Translations under genes and position numbers: made by a program
In this document: in pieces, positions 8,641-20,478 of the stretch
How the letters are laid out: each line of letters begins with the position of its first letter
How positions within the stretch are numbered: position 1 is the stretch's first letter
The notes under the pieces: generated by a model
Told to the model about the DNA's origin: nothing
Database searches by the model: none
Seen by the model: only the letters and a program-made list of their open reading frames with translations
Assembly: GCA_947374535.1 (NCBI GenBank)
Contig: CANCCJ010000027.1
Coordinates: 1 to 29,024 of the forward strand
Length of the DNA stretch: 29,024 nucleotides
From: Comamonadaceae bacterium
GTDB taxonomy: Bacteria > Pseudomonadota > Gammaproteobacteria > Burkholderiales > Burkholderiaceae
Direction: 5' to 3'

Positions 8641-11238
8641 ATGAACGCCTTGGCTAACCTTTACCGAAAGGACAAGGCGGCATTGCTGCTGGCCGCGTCC
8701 ACCTCCACCACCTCGCGTAGCGTGAAAACCTTGCTGCACAAGCTGTGCAGCATGACGGATGACACCTTGCGCACGCTGTGGGACGCCGCTGGCTTTGACA
8801 ATGGCCTGTGCTTGGCCGCGGTCGGCGGCTATGGCCGTGGCGAGTTGTACCCCTACTCGGACGTGGATGTGCTGCTGTTGATGCCCGATGGCACCTCGCC
8901 CGAAAAAGACGAAGCACTCAAAGCACAAATCGAAAAATTCATTGGTAGCTGCTGGGACACGGGCCTAGAAATTGGTTCCAGTGTGCGCACCGTGACCGAG
9001 TGCGTGCAGGAGTCCTCTGGCGACATCACCGTGCAAACCTCGCTACTAGAAGCACGTTTTTTGGTGGGCAGCGTCAAGCTGTTCAAGACCTTCCAAAAAC
9101 ACTATGCGCAAGCGCTGGACCCCAAGGCTTTTTTCTTGGCCAAGACGCTAGAGATGCGTCAACGCCACACCAAATATGAAAACACGCCCTACTCGCTAGA
9201 GCCCAACTGCAAAGAGTCGCCTGGCGGCATGCGCGACTTGCAAGTGGTGCTATGGGTTGCCAAGGCTGCAGGCTTGGGCGACAGCTGGGAGAGCTTGGGC
9301 CGCAAAGGTTTGGCCACCGACTTTGAAGTCAAGCAACTCAAACGCAACGAAGACGCGTTGGCCCTCATCCGTACTCGCTTGCACTTGGCGGCCAAACGCC
9401 GTGAAGACCGCTTGGTGTTTGACCTGCAACACGCCGTGGCCCAAAGCCTAGGCTTGGGAGTGGAAGAAGACGGAACGCTCAACGCTCGCGCCGCGAGTGA
9501 AGCGCTCATGAAGCGCTATTACTGGGCCGCCAAAGCGGTGACGCAGCTCAACCAGATTTTGTTGCTCAACATCGAAGAGCGCTTGACGGGCAACAACCAA
9601 GTCCTGCACCCCATCAACGAACGCTTTGCCGACAAAGCCGGCATGTTGGAAGTGACCAGCGACGACGTGTATGTCAACGATCCTCACGCGATTTTGGAAA
9701 CCTTCTGGTTGTACGAAAACACCGTGGGTATCAGTGGCTTGTCGGCCCGCACACTGCGCGCGCTTTACAACGCACGCACCGTGATGGATGGCAAGTTTCG
9801 CGCTGACCCCATCAACCGCGCCATGTTCATGCGCATTTTGCAAGCGCCTAGCGGCATGACGCACGCCATCCGTTTGATGAACCAAACCTCGGTGCTGGGG
9901 CGCTACCTGTGGCCGTTTCGCCGCATCGTGGGCCAGATGCAGCATGACTTGTTCCACGTCTACACCGTGGATCAGCACATCTTGATGGTGTTGCGCAACG
10001 TCCGTCGCTTCTTCATGGCTGAGCATGCGCATGAATATCCATTTTGTTCGCAACTCGCCGCAGGCTGGGACAAGCCTTGGATCTTGTTTGCCGCCGCACT
10101 CTTTCACGACATTGCCAAAGGCCGTGGCGGTGATCATTCGCAACTCGGCCGCGGCGAAGTGCGCAAGTTCTGCCGCGACCACAGCATCGACAAAGAAGAT
10201 GCCAAGTTGATTGAGTTTTTGGTGGGCGAGCATTTGACGATGAGCCACATTGCCCAAAAACAAGACCTGAGCGACCCCGACATCATTCAAGCCTTCGCCA
10301 AGCGCGTGGGCAACGAGCGCAACCTCACCGCCTTGTACCTGTTGACCGTAGCCGACATTCGCGGCACCAGCCCCAAAGTGTGGAACGCGTGGAAAGGCAA
10401 GCTGCTCGAAGACCTCTACCGCTACACCGCCCGTGCCTTGGGTGGCCGTGCGCCGGATGCCGATGCAGAAGTCGAATCGCGCAAACGCGAAGCGCTCACC
10501 ATGCTTGCGCTCTATGCATTGCCATTTGAAGCCCACAAAGATTTGTGGGACACCTTGGATGTGGGCTACTTCATGCGTCACGAGGCATCGGACATTGCTT
10601 GGCACACACGCCAGCTCTCGCGCAATTTGTCCATCGCTAAAGCACAAGACAAACCCATGGGCGTGACCGTGCGTGCACGTTTGTCGTCTGTGGGTGAAGG
10701 CTTGCAGGTGATGGTGTACTCGCCCGACCAACCCGATTTGTTTGCACGCATTTGTGGCTACTTTGACCAAGCCGGCTTCAGCATTTGGGATGCCAAGATT
10801 CACACTGCCACCAACGGCTACGCGCTAGATACGTTCCAAGTCGTGAGCAGCCATTTTGAAGAGCACTACCGTGACCTCATCAACTTGGTAGAAACCGGTT
10901 TGACTGAAACCATCGTTCAAGCCAAACCACTCCCTACAGTGGCCAAAGGCCGTGTCTCACGCCGTGTGAAGAGCTTCCCCATTGCACCCCGCGTGACTTT
11001 GCAACCCGATGAACGCGCCCAAAAATGGCTTCTGAGCATCTCCGCCAGCGACCGCGTGGGCTTGCTTTACAGCGTGGCACGTGTGTTGGCCAACCACAAA
11101 GTCAACTTGCTGTTGGCCAAAATCAGCACCTTGGGCGAACGCGTGGAAGACACTTTTTTGATTGACGGAGCCGCTTTGCAGCAAAACAAAGCGCAGTTGG
11201 AGATTGAGACGGAGTTGTTGGCTGCGTTGCAGGCTTAA
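8641..11238 (+). CDS. glnD: Bifunctional [protein-PII] uridylyltransferase / uridylyl-removing enzyme
   Basis: 865 residues, the normal GlnD length. It is the glutamine sensor that adds UMP to PII proteins when nitrogen is scarce and removes it when nitrogen is plentiful. Domains in order: a nucleotidyltransferase domain with [16 protein letters not shown] (D74 and D76 as metal ligands); a GlnD linker region; an HD hydrolase domain around residue 489 ([15 protein letters not shown]489-D490) for UMP removal; and two C-terminal ACT domains starting near residues 687 ([17 protein letters not shown]) and 796 ([18 protein letters not shown]) for glutamine sensing. It lies nine bases after map and probably shares its transcript. 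Its TAA overlaps the convergent def stop in TTAA. All key motifs are intact. Confidence 0.97.
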   Translation: MNALANLYRKDKAALLLAASTSTTSRSVKTLLHKLCSMTDDTLRTLWDAAGFDNGLCLAAVGGYGRGELYPYSDVDVLLLMPDGTSPEKDEALKAQIEKFIGSCWDTGLEIGSSVRTVTECVQESSGDITVQTSLLEARFLVGSVKLFKTFQKHYAQALDPKAFFLAKTLEMRQRHTKYENTPYSLEPNCKESPGGMRDLQVVLWVAKAAGLGDSWESLGRKGLATDFEVKQLKRNEDALALIRTRLHLAAKRREDRLVFDLQHAVAQSLGLGVEEDGTLNARAASEALMKRYYWAAKAVTQLNQILLLNIEERLTGNNQVLHPINERFADKAGMLEVTSDDVYVNDPHAILETFWLYENTVGISGLSARTLRALYNARTVMDGKFRADPINRAMFMRILQAPSGMTHAIRLMNQTSVLGRYLWPFRRIVGQMQHDLFHVYTVDQHILMVLRNVRRFFMAEHAHEYPFCSQLAAGWDKPWILFAAALFHDIAKGRGGDHSQLGRGEVRKFCRDHSIDKEDAKLIEFLVGEHLTMSHIAQKQDLSDPDIIQAFAKRVGNERNLTALYLLTVADIRGTSPKVWNAWKGKLLEDLYRYTARALGGRAPDADAEVESRKREALTMLALYALPFEAHKDLWDTLDVGYFMRHEASDIAWHTRQLSRNLSIAKAQDKPMGVTVRARLSSVGEGLQVMVYSPDQPDLFARICGYFDQAGFSIWDAKIHTATNGYALDTFQVVSSHFEEHYRDLINLVETGLTETIVQAKPLPTVAKGRVSRRVKSFPIAPRVTLQPDERAQKWLLSISASDRVGLLYSVARVLANHKVNLLLAKISTLGERVEDTFLIDGAALQQNKAQLEIETELLAALQA

Positions 11239-11771
11239 TCGTCGGCTTCATCCAATCCCGGAAACAACACCGCGGTGTAACCAAAGCGCGAGAAATCGCG
11301 CACACGCATGGGGTACAGCACGCCGATGAGGTGATCGCACTCGTGTTGCACCACGCGCGCATGAAAGCCTTCTACCGTGCGGTCTATCGGGTTACCCAAT
11401 GGGTCAAAGCCTTGGTAGCGCAATCGCTTGAAACGCGGCACCACACCGCGCAAGCCAGGTACTGACAAGCAGCCTTCCCAGCCCTCTTCTTCCTCGTCGC
11501 CAATCGGCGTGAGCACAGGGTTGATGAGCACGGTGTAGGGCACTACGGGAGCCTCAGGGTAGCGTGGATTGAACTCGCCCGAGCCGAACACCACCACTTG
11601 CAAGTCCACCCCAATTTGCGGTGCTGCTAGGCCAGCGCCATTGGCAGCCAACATGGTGTCGTCTAAGTCATTGATCAGCGTTTGAAGCGCTGGTGTATTG
11701 AAAGCGGTCACGGGTTCGGCCACGCGCAGCAAGCGGGCGTCACCCATTTTTAAGATTTCGATAACTGCCAT
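11235..11771 (-). CDS. def: Peptide deformylase
   Basis: 178 residues. It removes the formyl group from the initiator methionine of new proteins, upstream of methionine aminopeptidase. The three family motifs are present: [10 protein letters not shown] (residues 45-54), EGCLS with metal ligand C101, and HECDH with ligands H143 and H147 and catalytic E144. The usual first alanine/leucine positions vary slightly but no catalytic residue is missing. The ATG at 11771 has a good Shine-Dalgarno sequence that overlaps the ligA stop codon. It is the last gene of the hpt-smc-zipA-ligA-def run, a different setting from the def-fmt pair of E. coli, so a second def paired with fmt may exist elsewhere in the genome (inference). 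Confidence 0.96.
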   Translation of the reverse strand: MAVIEILKMGDARLLRVAEPVTAFNTPALQTLINDLDDTMLAANGAGLAAPQIGVDLQVVVFGSGEFNPRYPEAPVVPYTVLINPVLTPIGDEEEEGWEGCLSVPGLRGVVPRFKRLRYQGFDPLGNPIDRTVEGFHARVVQHECDHLIGVLYPMRVRDFSRFGYTAVLFPGLDEADD

Positions 11772-11776
11772 GTGCG

Positions 11777-11780
11777 TCCT

Positions 11781-11782
<2 letters not shown>
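11777..11782 (-). promoter_or_regulatory. Shine-Dalgarno of def, overlapping the ligA stop codon
   Basis: On the minus strand the sequence reads TAAAGGACGCACATG: the ligA stop TAA shares two bases with the Shine-Dalgarno AAAGGA, which is five bases from the def ATG. This predicts that def translation is coupled to ligA termination. Confidence 0.7.
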
Positions 11783-13970
<2,188 letters not shown>

Positions 13971-15287
13971 TTAACTGAACAAGCGGCGCGCTTGCGGCGA
14001 GCCTGCTGACAAATCACGCGCATCGAGCGTGTCGTACAAAGCCAACAAGTCGCGGGCAATCGAGCCGATGGCGTTTTCGGACAAGGGCTGTCCGTTGTCA
14101 TCGGTGACCGCGCCATCCATCACACGCGCCAATTCGTGGGCGGTTTGGATCATGCGGGCGAAGGGCTCTTCTTTGCGGTCCACCTGCGGTACGTCAAGCG
14201 ACAAAGCGAGTTCGTAAATGGCAGACTGGGTGGGGTCTTCCGACATGGCGGCTTGCGAGTCAAAAGTTAAACCCAAGATCGGTGGCAAGCCGTGTGTGGG
14301 GGCTGGCACCACCATTCGGCCTGGCAACACGCCTGCAATGAAGCCCAAGCGTGCCGCGTTTTGCTGCACATAACCGGGGCTCCAAGCGGCTTTGGTGGCT
14401 TTGAGGGTGAAGCTCAGTTGCGCGTCGTGGGCGCTGGCAAAGTTGTCGAGCTCGCGAGCTCGGCTCACTTCTTCGAGCATGTCTGGAAACTCGGGCGATG
14501 CGTTGATGGCGTCGGCAAACGCTTGGGTCTTGGCCACAAACTCAGAGAATTCAATTTCGTTCAATGGGCCAGTTCGATTGGCCAATTGCACGCCAGCTTG
14601 GAAAGCGCTGTAGCGTTGTTGGTTGCGTGGCTGCTCCCACAAACCGGTCTGGGTGTTCAAGCCTTCAATCGTGAACAATTTGCTGCCCACGCGGCGCGTG
14701 GCGGGCATGGCCGACAACGCGGCTTCACCAGAGATGGGGGCATCAATTTCCACAGCGGCGATCACGTCAATCAAAGCATCCAAGGCCGGGCGTTTTTCGA
14801 GCTGGGGTAACTCGGAAGCTGCCGAGTCCATCACCATGGCCACCGCTGGTTTCATTGCCGGCGCAAGGGCTGCTTGTTTCGCAGCGTGCTCAGCCGCCAC
14901 TTTGGCTGCGGCTGCTTTGCTCTCGGCGATGCGCGCCATTTCAGCCTCATCGGGCACGCGTTGGGCGTGTGCCGTGGCCTCTTCCATCATGCTGCGCGCC
15001 ATGTCGCTGACGGGGTCAAGGCCGCCACTGGTTTCGTACAGGGGCGCAATGCTGCTGGGGGCCACTTCGGTCTCATTGTGTGACGTGAAGGCAGGCGCTG
15101 CATCGAACGACGGCTCCTGCTGCTGGCCGTAGTCTGCGACATAAGCTGCGGGCTCAACCTGTGTGACTTGAACCGGTGGCTCGGGTTGACGCGGTTTATT
15201 TTTTCGCGAGGTCCAAGTGCTATGCGCCACCACGCCAGCCAGAACCACGCCGCCAGCAATCGCTAAACCAATTTGAAGAGTACTCAT
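13971..15287 (-). CDS. zipA: Cell division protein ZipA-like
   Basis: 438 residues. An N-terminal membrane anchor (about residues 4-22, LQIGLAIAGGVVLAGVVAH) is followed by a short basic patch (SRKNKPR), a long proline- and alanine-rich linker (about 30-190), and a C-terminal FtsZ-binding ZipA domain from about residue 199 (SKLFTIEGLNTQTGLWEQP ... ALYDTLDARDLSAGSPQARRLF). This layout is typical of ZipA, which tethers FtsZ to the inner membrane at the septum. The linker sequence is divergent from E. coli ZipA, so the call rests on layout, the C-terminal domain and position between smc and ligA, a neighbourhood where zipA is commonly found. It is 15 bases after smc and 18 before ligA, so co-transcription is likely. 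Confidence 0.88.
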   Translation of the reverse strand: MSTLQIGLAIAGGVVLAGVVAHSTWTSRKNKPRQPEPPVQVTQVEPAAYVADYGQQQEPSFDAAPAFTSHNETEVAPSSIAPLYETSGGLDPVSDMARSMMEEATAHAQRVPDEAEMARIAESKAAAAKVAAEHAAKQAALAPAMKPAVAMVMDSAASELPQLEKRPALDALIDVIAAVEIDAPISGEAALSAMPATRRVGSKLFTIEGLNTQTGLWEQPRNQQRYSAFQAGVQLANRTGPLNEIEFSEFVAKTQAFADAINASPEFPDMLEEVSRARELDNFASAHDAQLSFTLKATKAAWSPGYVQQNAARLGFIAGVLPGRMVVPAPTHGLPPILGLTFDSQAAMSEDPTQSAIYELALSLDVPQVDRKEEPFARMIQTAHELARVMDGAVTDDNGQPLSENAIGSIARDLLALYDTLDARDLSAGSPQARRLFS

Positions 15288-15302
15288 GTTCTTATTCTGA
15301 AA

Positions 15303-18300
15303 TCAAGCGGCATCAACCATGGAGACAGCGGACTCCATGTCCACCGCAACGATGCGAGAAACGCCTTGTTCCTGCATGGTCACACCAATGAGTTGCTCGG
15401 CCATTTCCATCGCAATTTTGTTGTGCGAGATGAAAAGGAATTGTGTTTCTTTGGACATGCTCGACACCAGCTTGGCATAGCGCTCGGTGTTGGCGTCGTC
15501 CAGCGGCGCGTCCACCTCGTCGAGCAAACAAAAAGGTGCGGGGTTGAGTTGGAAAATCGCAAACACCAAGGCAATCGCAGTCAGCGCTTTTTCGCCGCCT
15601 GAGAGCAAATGGATGGTTTGGTTTTTCTTGCCAGGTGGCTGGGCCAGCACTTGCACGCCTGCGTCCAAAATTTCGTCGCCCGTCATCACGAGACGCGCGT
15701 TGCCGCCTCCGAACAGCTCGGGGAACATGCGGCCAAAGTGTTCGTTGACGATCTTGAAGGTGCCGCCCAGCAGTTCGCGAGTTTCACCGTCAATCTTGCG
15801 TATGGCGTCTTCCAGCGTATTCATCGCATCGGTCAAGTCTTTGGTCTGCGCATCTAAGAAATTTTTGCGTTCGCTGGCACTGGCCAACTCGTCCAAGGCA
15901 GCCAAGTTCACAGCGCCCAAGGCGGTGATGTCGCGGTGCAAGCGGTCGATCTCGCCTTGCAAACCGCTCAAGCGGACGTTGTTGGCCAAGATCGAGGCTG
16001 ACACGGCCTCCAAGTCTGCCTCGGACTCGGCCAGCAGTTGGGTGTATTGCTCCAATCCCAAACGCGCGGCTTGCTCTTTGAGTTGGAAGTCGGTGATGCG
16101 TTGGCGCAAGGGGTCGAGCTCGCGCTCCAACTGCAGGCGGCGTTCGTCGCTGGCACGCAGTTTGGTGGTGAGGTCGTCGTACTCGCTGCGCTTAGCACTC
16201 AAGGCGGCTTCGCGTGCCATCTTGATATCCAAAGCATTTTGCAAACCCGCTTGAGCGGCGGCATCGTTCAAACGAGTGAGGTCTTCTTGTACACGCGACT
16301 CTTCGGCTGCCACCGAGGCCGCTTGCTGTGTTGCAGTGTCGATGATGCGTTTGAGTTCGGCTTCGCGGGTGGCGAGGCTGCGTTGTGCGAACTGCGCTTC
16401 TTGGGCTTGACGCTCCAAGCTGCGTTGCTGTTCGCGGCTGTCGTTCAGTCGACGCTCGGTGTTGATGACGGCTTCGTCCAACTGCGCGTGACGCTCTTGG
16501 CTGTCGGCCAGTTGCATGTCCAGCTCTTCAAAGCGGGCTTCTGCGGTGGCGCGGCGTTCTTGCAAGTCGGCCAATTGGGCTTCGACTTCAGACAAATCAC
16601 CGCTGATTTGCTCGCTGCGTGCGCGGGTTTGTTCGGCCAATTGGCTCAGTCGCAAGGTTTCGACTTGCAGCTCATGGGCTGTGGCTTGTGCAGCAGTGGC
16701 TTCCGTGCGGATGCGCATCAAACGTTGCGATGACTCGCTGTAAGCGGCCTCAGCGCGGATCAGGGTGTTGCGGGCTTCGTCAGAGATGAAGGCTTGCGCC
16801 TTGCTGCTTTTGTCGAGGTTTTCAATTTCTTGGGCACGAGCCAACAAACCCGATTGCGCGTTGTCTTGCGCGTAAAAACTCACGCTGTGTGCGCTGATGG
16901 CGTGGCCACTCGGCACATAAATCACGTGGCCGGGTTGCAGACTGCTGCGCTTGGCCAAGGCTTCGTCCAAATTGGGGGCGGTGAAGCAGCCGTTGAGCCA
17001 GTCGGTCAACAGCGCTTTTTGGCCGGCATCGTTTAAACGCAACAAGTCTGACAAACGAGGCAAGCTGCCTTGTGCTTCAGGTGCCGATGCACTCGGAGGT
17101 GTGTAGAAAGCCAGCTTGGCAGGGGGTGCGTCGTTTTGAAACGCACGCACGATGTCCAAGCGGCTCACTTCGAGCGACGCCATGCGTTCGCGCAACGCCG
17201 CTTCAAGCGCGTGCTCCCAACCCGCTTCGATGTGGATGCGGCTCCACAGCGCTTGCAAACCGTCCAATCCGTGCTTGGCGAGCCAAGGTTTGAGCTTGTC
17301 GTCGGTCTGCACTTTTTCTTGCAAAGCTTTGAGGGCTTCCAAACGGGCTGAAATGTCGGCTTGCTTGGCCTGCTCGGCGTTTACTGCCTGTTGGGCGTTG
17401 CGACGCGCATCATCGAGCATGGGCACATTGGCTTGCAACTCATCCAGCTGCGCGGCCGTCACTTCGGCGTGGGCTTGCGCTTCTTGCAGCTGGTCTTTGA
17501 GGTTGTTCAGGCGCACGTCATCGGGTGCGGCCAACGCGTTTTTGTCTGCGCTGAGGCGCTCTTGGCGGGCGTTGAGGCTGCGGCTTTGCTCTTCGATGTT
17601 GCGCTGGTCTGCGGCCAACACCTGAATTTGCTGCTGCACTTGCACCACGCTGCCGCGCTGCGCGTTGCTGCGCTGTTGGGCTACGCGCAAAGCATCTTCC
17701 AGCTCTGGCAGCTGCATGGCTTGCTCTTCCACTTGGGCGGCGAGCATGACGGCTTTTTCTTCGCCGTCCATGGCCATCGAGGCTAGGTTCTCAATCTCTT
17801 GGTGCGCTTGTTCTCTCTGGGCCGCCCAGTGCGCGGTTTGTTCTTTGATTTGTATCAGGCGGGCTTGCGCGCGTTGGCGGCCTTCCACCACAAAGCGAAT
17901 TTCCGCTTCCAAGCGGCCCACTTCGGCGCTGGCTTCGTAGAGCGAACCTTGCGCTTGGTTCACTTGGTCACCAGCGGCATAGTGGGCTTGTCGCACGGTC
18001 TCAAGGTCGGCTTCGATGTGGCGCAAATCAGCAATGCGCGATTCGAGGTCGTTCAATGCCTTGTCAGCTTGGGTTTTGATGCCCACTTGGTCAGCTTCAG
18101 CCTCAGCCCGACGCAAGAACCACAGCTGGTGCTGCTTGAGCGTCACATCAGCTTGCAGGCCGTGGTAGCGCTGTGCCACTTCGGCTTGCTTCTCAAGTTT
18201 CTCAAGGTTCGCGTTCAACTCACGCAAGATGTCTTCTACGCGGGTCAAGTTCTCGCGGGTGTCGCTCAAGCGGTTTTCGGTTTCGCGGCGGCGCTCTTTG

Positions 18301-18818
18301 TATTTAGAAACGCCTGCAGCCTCTTCGAGGAACAAACGCAGTTCTTCGGGCTTGGATTCAATGATGCGGCTGATCGTGCCTTGGCCAATGATGGCGTAGG
18401 CGCGGGGGCCCAAACCTGTGCCTAAGAAAACGTCTTGCACGTCACGGCGACGCACGGGCTGGTTGTTGATGTAGTAGCTAGACCCACCATCGCGCGTCAG
18501 TACACGCTTGACCGCGATTTCGGGGAACTGGCTCCACTGACCGCCCGCACGGTGGTCAGCGTTGTCAAACACCAGCTCGACGCTAGAGCGGCTGGCTGCT
18601 TTACGGGTGGTGGTGCCGTTGAAAATGACGTCTTGCATGGACTCGCCACGCAGCTCGCTGGCTTTGGACTCGCCCAGCACCCAGCGCACGGCATCCATGA
18701 TGTTGGATTTACCGCAGCCGTTGGGGCCCACCACGCCGACCAATTGGCCGGGCAGCAGGAAATTGGTGGGTTCCGCGAAGGACTTGAAACCCGATAACTT
18801 GATTGAATTCAGACGCAC
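15303..18818 (-). CDS. smc: Chromosome segregation/condensation ATPase SMC
   Basis: 1171 residues, the canonical bacterial SMC size. The N-terminal ATPase half has Walker A GPNGCGKSN (K37). A long coiled coil leads to the hinge domain (about 510-655, around LDGLQALWSRIHIEAGWEHA), a returning coiled coil rich in E, Q, R and A follows, and the C-terminal half has the ABC signature LLSGGEKALTAIAL (about 1072) and Walker B FCLLDEVDAPLDDAN (about 1100). SMC dimers load onto and organise the chromosome for segregation. GTG 18818 is chosen: it gives the standard N-terminus RLNSIKLSGFKSFAEPT and has GAGG upstream at suitable spacing. Betaproteobacteria with SMC normally also have ScpA/ScpB, which are not in this window. 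It follows the Hpt gene by 28 bases and precedes zipA by 15. Confidence 0.98.
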   Translation of the reverse strand: MRLNSIKLSGFKSFAEPTNFLLPGQLVGVVGPNGCGKSNIMDAVRWVLGESKASELRGESMQDVIFNGTTTRKAASRSSVELVFDNADHRAGGQWSQFPEIAVKRVLTRDGGSSYYINNQPVRRRDVQDVFLGTGLGPRAYAIIGQGTISRIIESKPEELRLFLEEAAGVSKYKERRRETENRLSDTRENLTRVEDILRELNANLEKLEKQAEVAQRYHGLQADVTLKQHQLWFLRRAEAEADQVGIKTQADKALNDLESRIADLRHIEADLETVRQAHYAAGDQVNQAQGSLYEASAEVGRLEAEIRFVVEGRQRAQARLIQIKEQTAHWAAQREQAHQEIENLASMAMDGEEKAVMLAAQVEEQAMQLPELEDALRVAQQRSNAQRGSVVQVQQQIQVLAADQRNIEEQSRSLNARQERLSADKNALAAPDDVRLNNLKDQLQEAQAHAEVTAAQLDELQANVPMLDDARRNAQQAVNAEQAKQADISARLEALKALQEKVQTDDKLKPWLAKHGLDGLQALWSRIHIEAGWEHALEAALRERMASLEVSRLDIVRAFQNDAPPAKLAFYTPPSASAPEAQGSLPRLSDLLRLNDAGQKALLTDWLNGCFTAPNLDEALAKRSSLQPGHVIYVPSGHAISAHSVSFYAQDNAQSGLLARAQEIENLDKSSKAQAFISDEARNTLIRAEAAYSESSQRLMRIRTEATAAQATAHELQVETLRLSQLAEQTRARSEQISGDLSEVEAQLADLQERRATAEARFEELDMQLADSQERHAQLDEAVINTERRLNDSREQQRSLERQAQEAQFAQRSLATREAELKRIIDTATQQAASVAAEESRVQEDLTRLNDAAAQAGLQNALDIKMAREAALSAKRSEYDDLTTKLRASDERRLQLERELDPLRQRITDFQLKEQAARLGLEQYTQLLAESEADLEAVSASILANNVRLSGLQGEIDRLHRDITALGAVNLAALDELASASERKNFLDAQTKDLTDAMNTLEDAIRKIDGETRELLGGTFKIVNEHFGRMFPELFGGGNARLVMTGDEILDAGVQVLAQPPGKKNQTIHLLSGGEKALTAIALVFAIFQLNPAPFCLLDEVDAPLDDANTERYAKLVSSMSKETQFLFISHNKIAMEMAEQLIGVTMQEQGVSRIVAVDMESAVSMVDAA

Positions 18819-18846
18819 TGAAAAGCCTCTCTAGACACAACCTGAA

Positions 18847-19194
18847 TCATAAAGCGCTGAGCCAGGCGCGAGCTTCCACCAGCAGGCTCTCCAAACTGGG
18901 AACTAATGAAGTAAATGCAGCACCCGTCTCGGCCACGGGCTTCTGGCGGCTGCTTTCATACAAATCAGCCATAGCTTGGGCCAAAGACTCAACAGCAAAC
19001 AAAGGCATGAAGCCTTTAAGCGCATGCAACGAGTGCTCCACCTTCATAGCATCACCGTTGGTCAATCCCGCTTGAATGATGGCCATTTCCTGAACCAAGC
19101 TTTGCTCAAAGGTGACGACCAATTCGCGCAATTGGCCCGCCTCAAAAGCGAACTCTCTCGCACGGGTCAGGTCAAGCAAGGGGGATATGGACAT
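18847..19194 (-). CDS. Stand-alone histidine phosphotransfer (Hpt) domain protein
   Basis: 115 residues, almost exactly one Hpt four-helix bundle. The signature is HSLHALKGFMPLF with likely phospho-acceptor H57 followed by L59-K60-G61, matching the H-x-LKG pattern; a preceding helix (LRELVVTFEQSLVQEMAIIQAGLTNGD) fits the family. It has no kinase, receiver or output domain. Such proteins pass phosphoryl groups between response-regulator receivers and hybrid kinases; no partner is encoded nearby. It is the first gene of the minus-strand run hpt-smc-zipA-ligA-def and diverges from dapC with only 41 bases between the two start codons. ATG 19194 has only a weak CGGA upstream. The domain call is good; any link to chromosome or division control is inference from position. 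Confidence 0.8.
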   Translation of the reverse strand: MSISPLLDLTRAREFAFEAGQLRELVVTFEQSLVQEMAIIQAGLTNGDAMKVEHSLHALKGFMPLFAVESLAQAMADLYESSRQKPVAETGAAFTSLVPSLESLLVEARAWLSAL

Positions 19195-19222
19195 AGCGTT
19201 CCGGTTGAAAGATAAGCGCGGG

Positions 19223-19229
19223 GATAATA
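19223..19229. promoter_or_regulatory. Overlapping -10 elements for dapC (+) and hpt-smc (-)
   Basis: GATAATA reads as GATAAT on the plus strand (19223-19228), seven bases before the dapC ATG, and as TATTAT on the minus strand (19229-19224), about 30 bases before the hpt ATG. Each has one mismatch to TATAAT. The whole divergent gap is 41 bp, so both promoters must lie here or inside the coding regions. The dapC arrangement predicts a leaderless mRNA. Confidence 0.5.
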
Positions 19230-19235
19230 GCAGCC

Positions 19236-20444
19236 ATGAATCCCCTTCTTTTGAGTCTGCAGCCCTATCCTTTCGAGCGGCTGAAGCAACTTTTTGCCAC
19301 CGTCACCCCCAACCCCGCCTACGCGCCCATCAGCTTAGGTATCGGTGAGCCTCGCCACGCCACGCCTCAGTTGGTGCTCGATGCTTTGGCCAAAAGCACC
19401 GCCCAACTGGCCGCCTACCCTGCCACCGCTGGATTGCCCGCGCTGCGCGAGTCATGCGTGAACTGGATGCAGCGCCGCTATGGCTTGAAGCTAGATGCTG
19501 CGACCCAAGTACTGCCAGTAAACGGTTCTCGCGAGGCCTTGTTTGCCTTCGCCCAGACGGTGATTGACCCAACAAAGGCCAACGCCACGGTCGTCTGCCC
19601 TAACCCGTTCTATCAAATCTACGAGGGCGCGGCCCTCTTGGCCGGTGCCAAAACATATTACGCGCCCAGCGACCCTGCGCTGAACTTCAACGTCAACTGG
19701 GACAGTGTGCCCGCCGAAGTGTGGGCCCAAACCCAATTGTTGTTTGTGTGCTCGCCTGGCAACCCCACAGGTGCCGTGATGCCCCTGAGCGATTGGGAAA
19801 AGCTGTTCGCACTGAGCGACCAATACGGTTTCTGTATTGCCAGCGACGAGTGCTACAGCGAAATTTATTTCCGCGAAGAAGCGCCTTTGGGGGGGCTCGA
19901 AGCCGCCGCCAAGCTTGGCCGCACAGACTTTAAAAACTTGGTGGCCTTCACCAGCCTGTCCAAACGCAGCAATGTGCCGGGCATGCGCAGTGGTTTTGTG
20001 GCGGGCGATGCCAACATCCTTAAACAGTTCTTGCTCTATCGCACTTACCACGGCTCTGCCATGAGCGGCATGGTGCAGGCGGCCAGCATGGCCGCGTGGG
20101 ATGACGAGGCCCATGTCGTGGCCAACCGTGATCAATACCGCCAAAAGTTTGCGGCTGTGACCCCTCTGTTGGTCGATGTCATGGATGTAAAGCTGCCAGA
20201 CGCTGGTTTTTACTTGTGGGCTGCGGTGCCCAAACGTGACGGAGTGGCCGATGACGTCGCCTTCGCACGTGATTTACTGGCTCAATACAATGTGACGGTG
20301 CTGCCGGGCAGCTACTTGGCCCGTGAGGCCCAAGGTTTCAACCCCGGTGCCGGTCGAATTCGCATGGCCTTGGTGGCCGAAACCCCCGAGTGCTTAGAAG
20401 CCGCGCAACGCATCGTCGCGTTTATTCAAAACAACCATTCCTGA
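19236..20444 (+). CDS. dapC: N-succinyldiaminopimelate aminotransferase (class I/II PLP aminotransferase)
   Basis: 402 residues with a fold-type I PLP aminotransferase pattern: a substrate-end N-terminus ([12 protein letters not shown]), N176 in SPGNPTG, D204 and Y207 in [11 protein letters not shown], the Schiff-base lysine K243 in [15 protein letters not shown], and a C-terminal RIRMALVAE with the carboxylate-binding arginine. It is expected to convert N-succinyl-2-amino-6-ketopimelate to N-succinyl-LL-diaminopimelate with glutamate. The specific substrate is assigned mainly from its place immediately before dapD and dapE, since this fold covers many substrates. The ATG at 19236 lacks a Shine-Dalgarno sequence and sits seven bases after a -10 element. 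dapD follows after 34 bases, so the pathway genes are probably transcribed together. Confidence 0.93.
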   Translation: MNPLLLSLQPYPFERLKQLFATVTPNPAYAPISLGIGEPRHATPQLVLDALAKSTAQLAAYPATAGLPALRESCVNWMQRRYGLKLDAATQVLPVNGSREALFAFAQTVIDPTKANATVVCPNPFYQIYEGAALLAGAKTYYAPSDPALNFNVNWDSVPAEVWAQTQLLFVCSPGNPTGAVMPLSDWEKLFALSDQYGFCIASDECYSEIYFREEAPLGGLEAAAKLGRTDFKNLVAFTSLSKRSNVPGMRSGFVAGDANILKQFLLYRTYHGSAMSGMVQAASMAAWDDEAHVVANRDQYRQKFAAVTPLLVDVMDVKLPDAGFYLWAAVPKRDGVADDVAFARDLLAQYNVTVLPGSYLAREAQGFNPGAGRIRMALVAETPECLEAAQRIVAFIQNNHS

Positions 20445-20478
20445 TTCCTTTCTTAATTTCAACGTAGAGAAGACAACC

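Noticed and set aside
9448..10803. 451-aa minus-strand open frame inside glnD
   Set aside because: Fully antisense to the HD and linker region of an intact glnD; histidine-, valine- and glutamine-rich composition is typical of a shadow frame.
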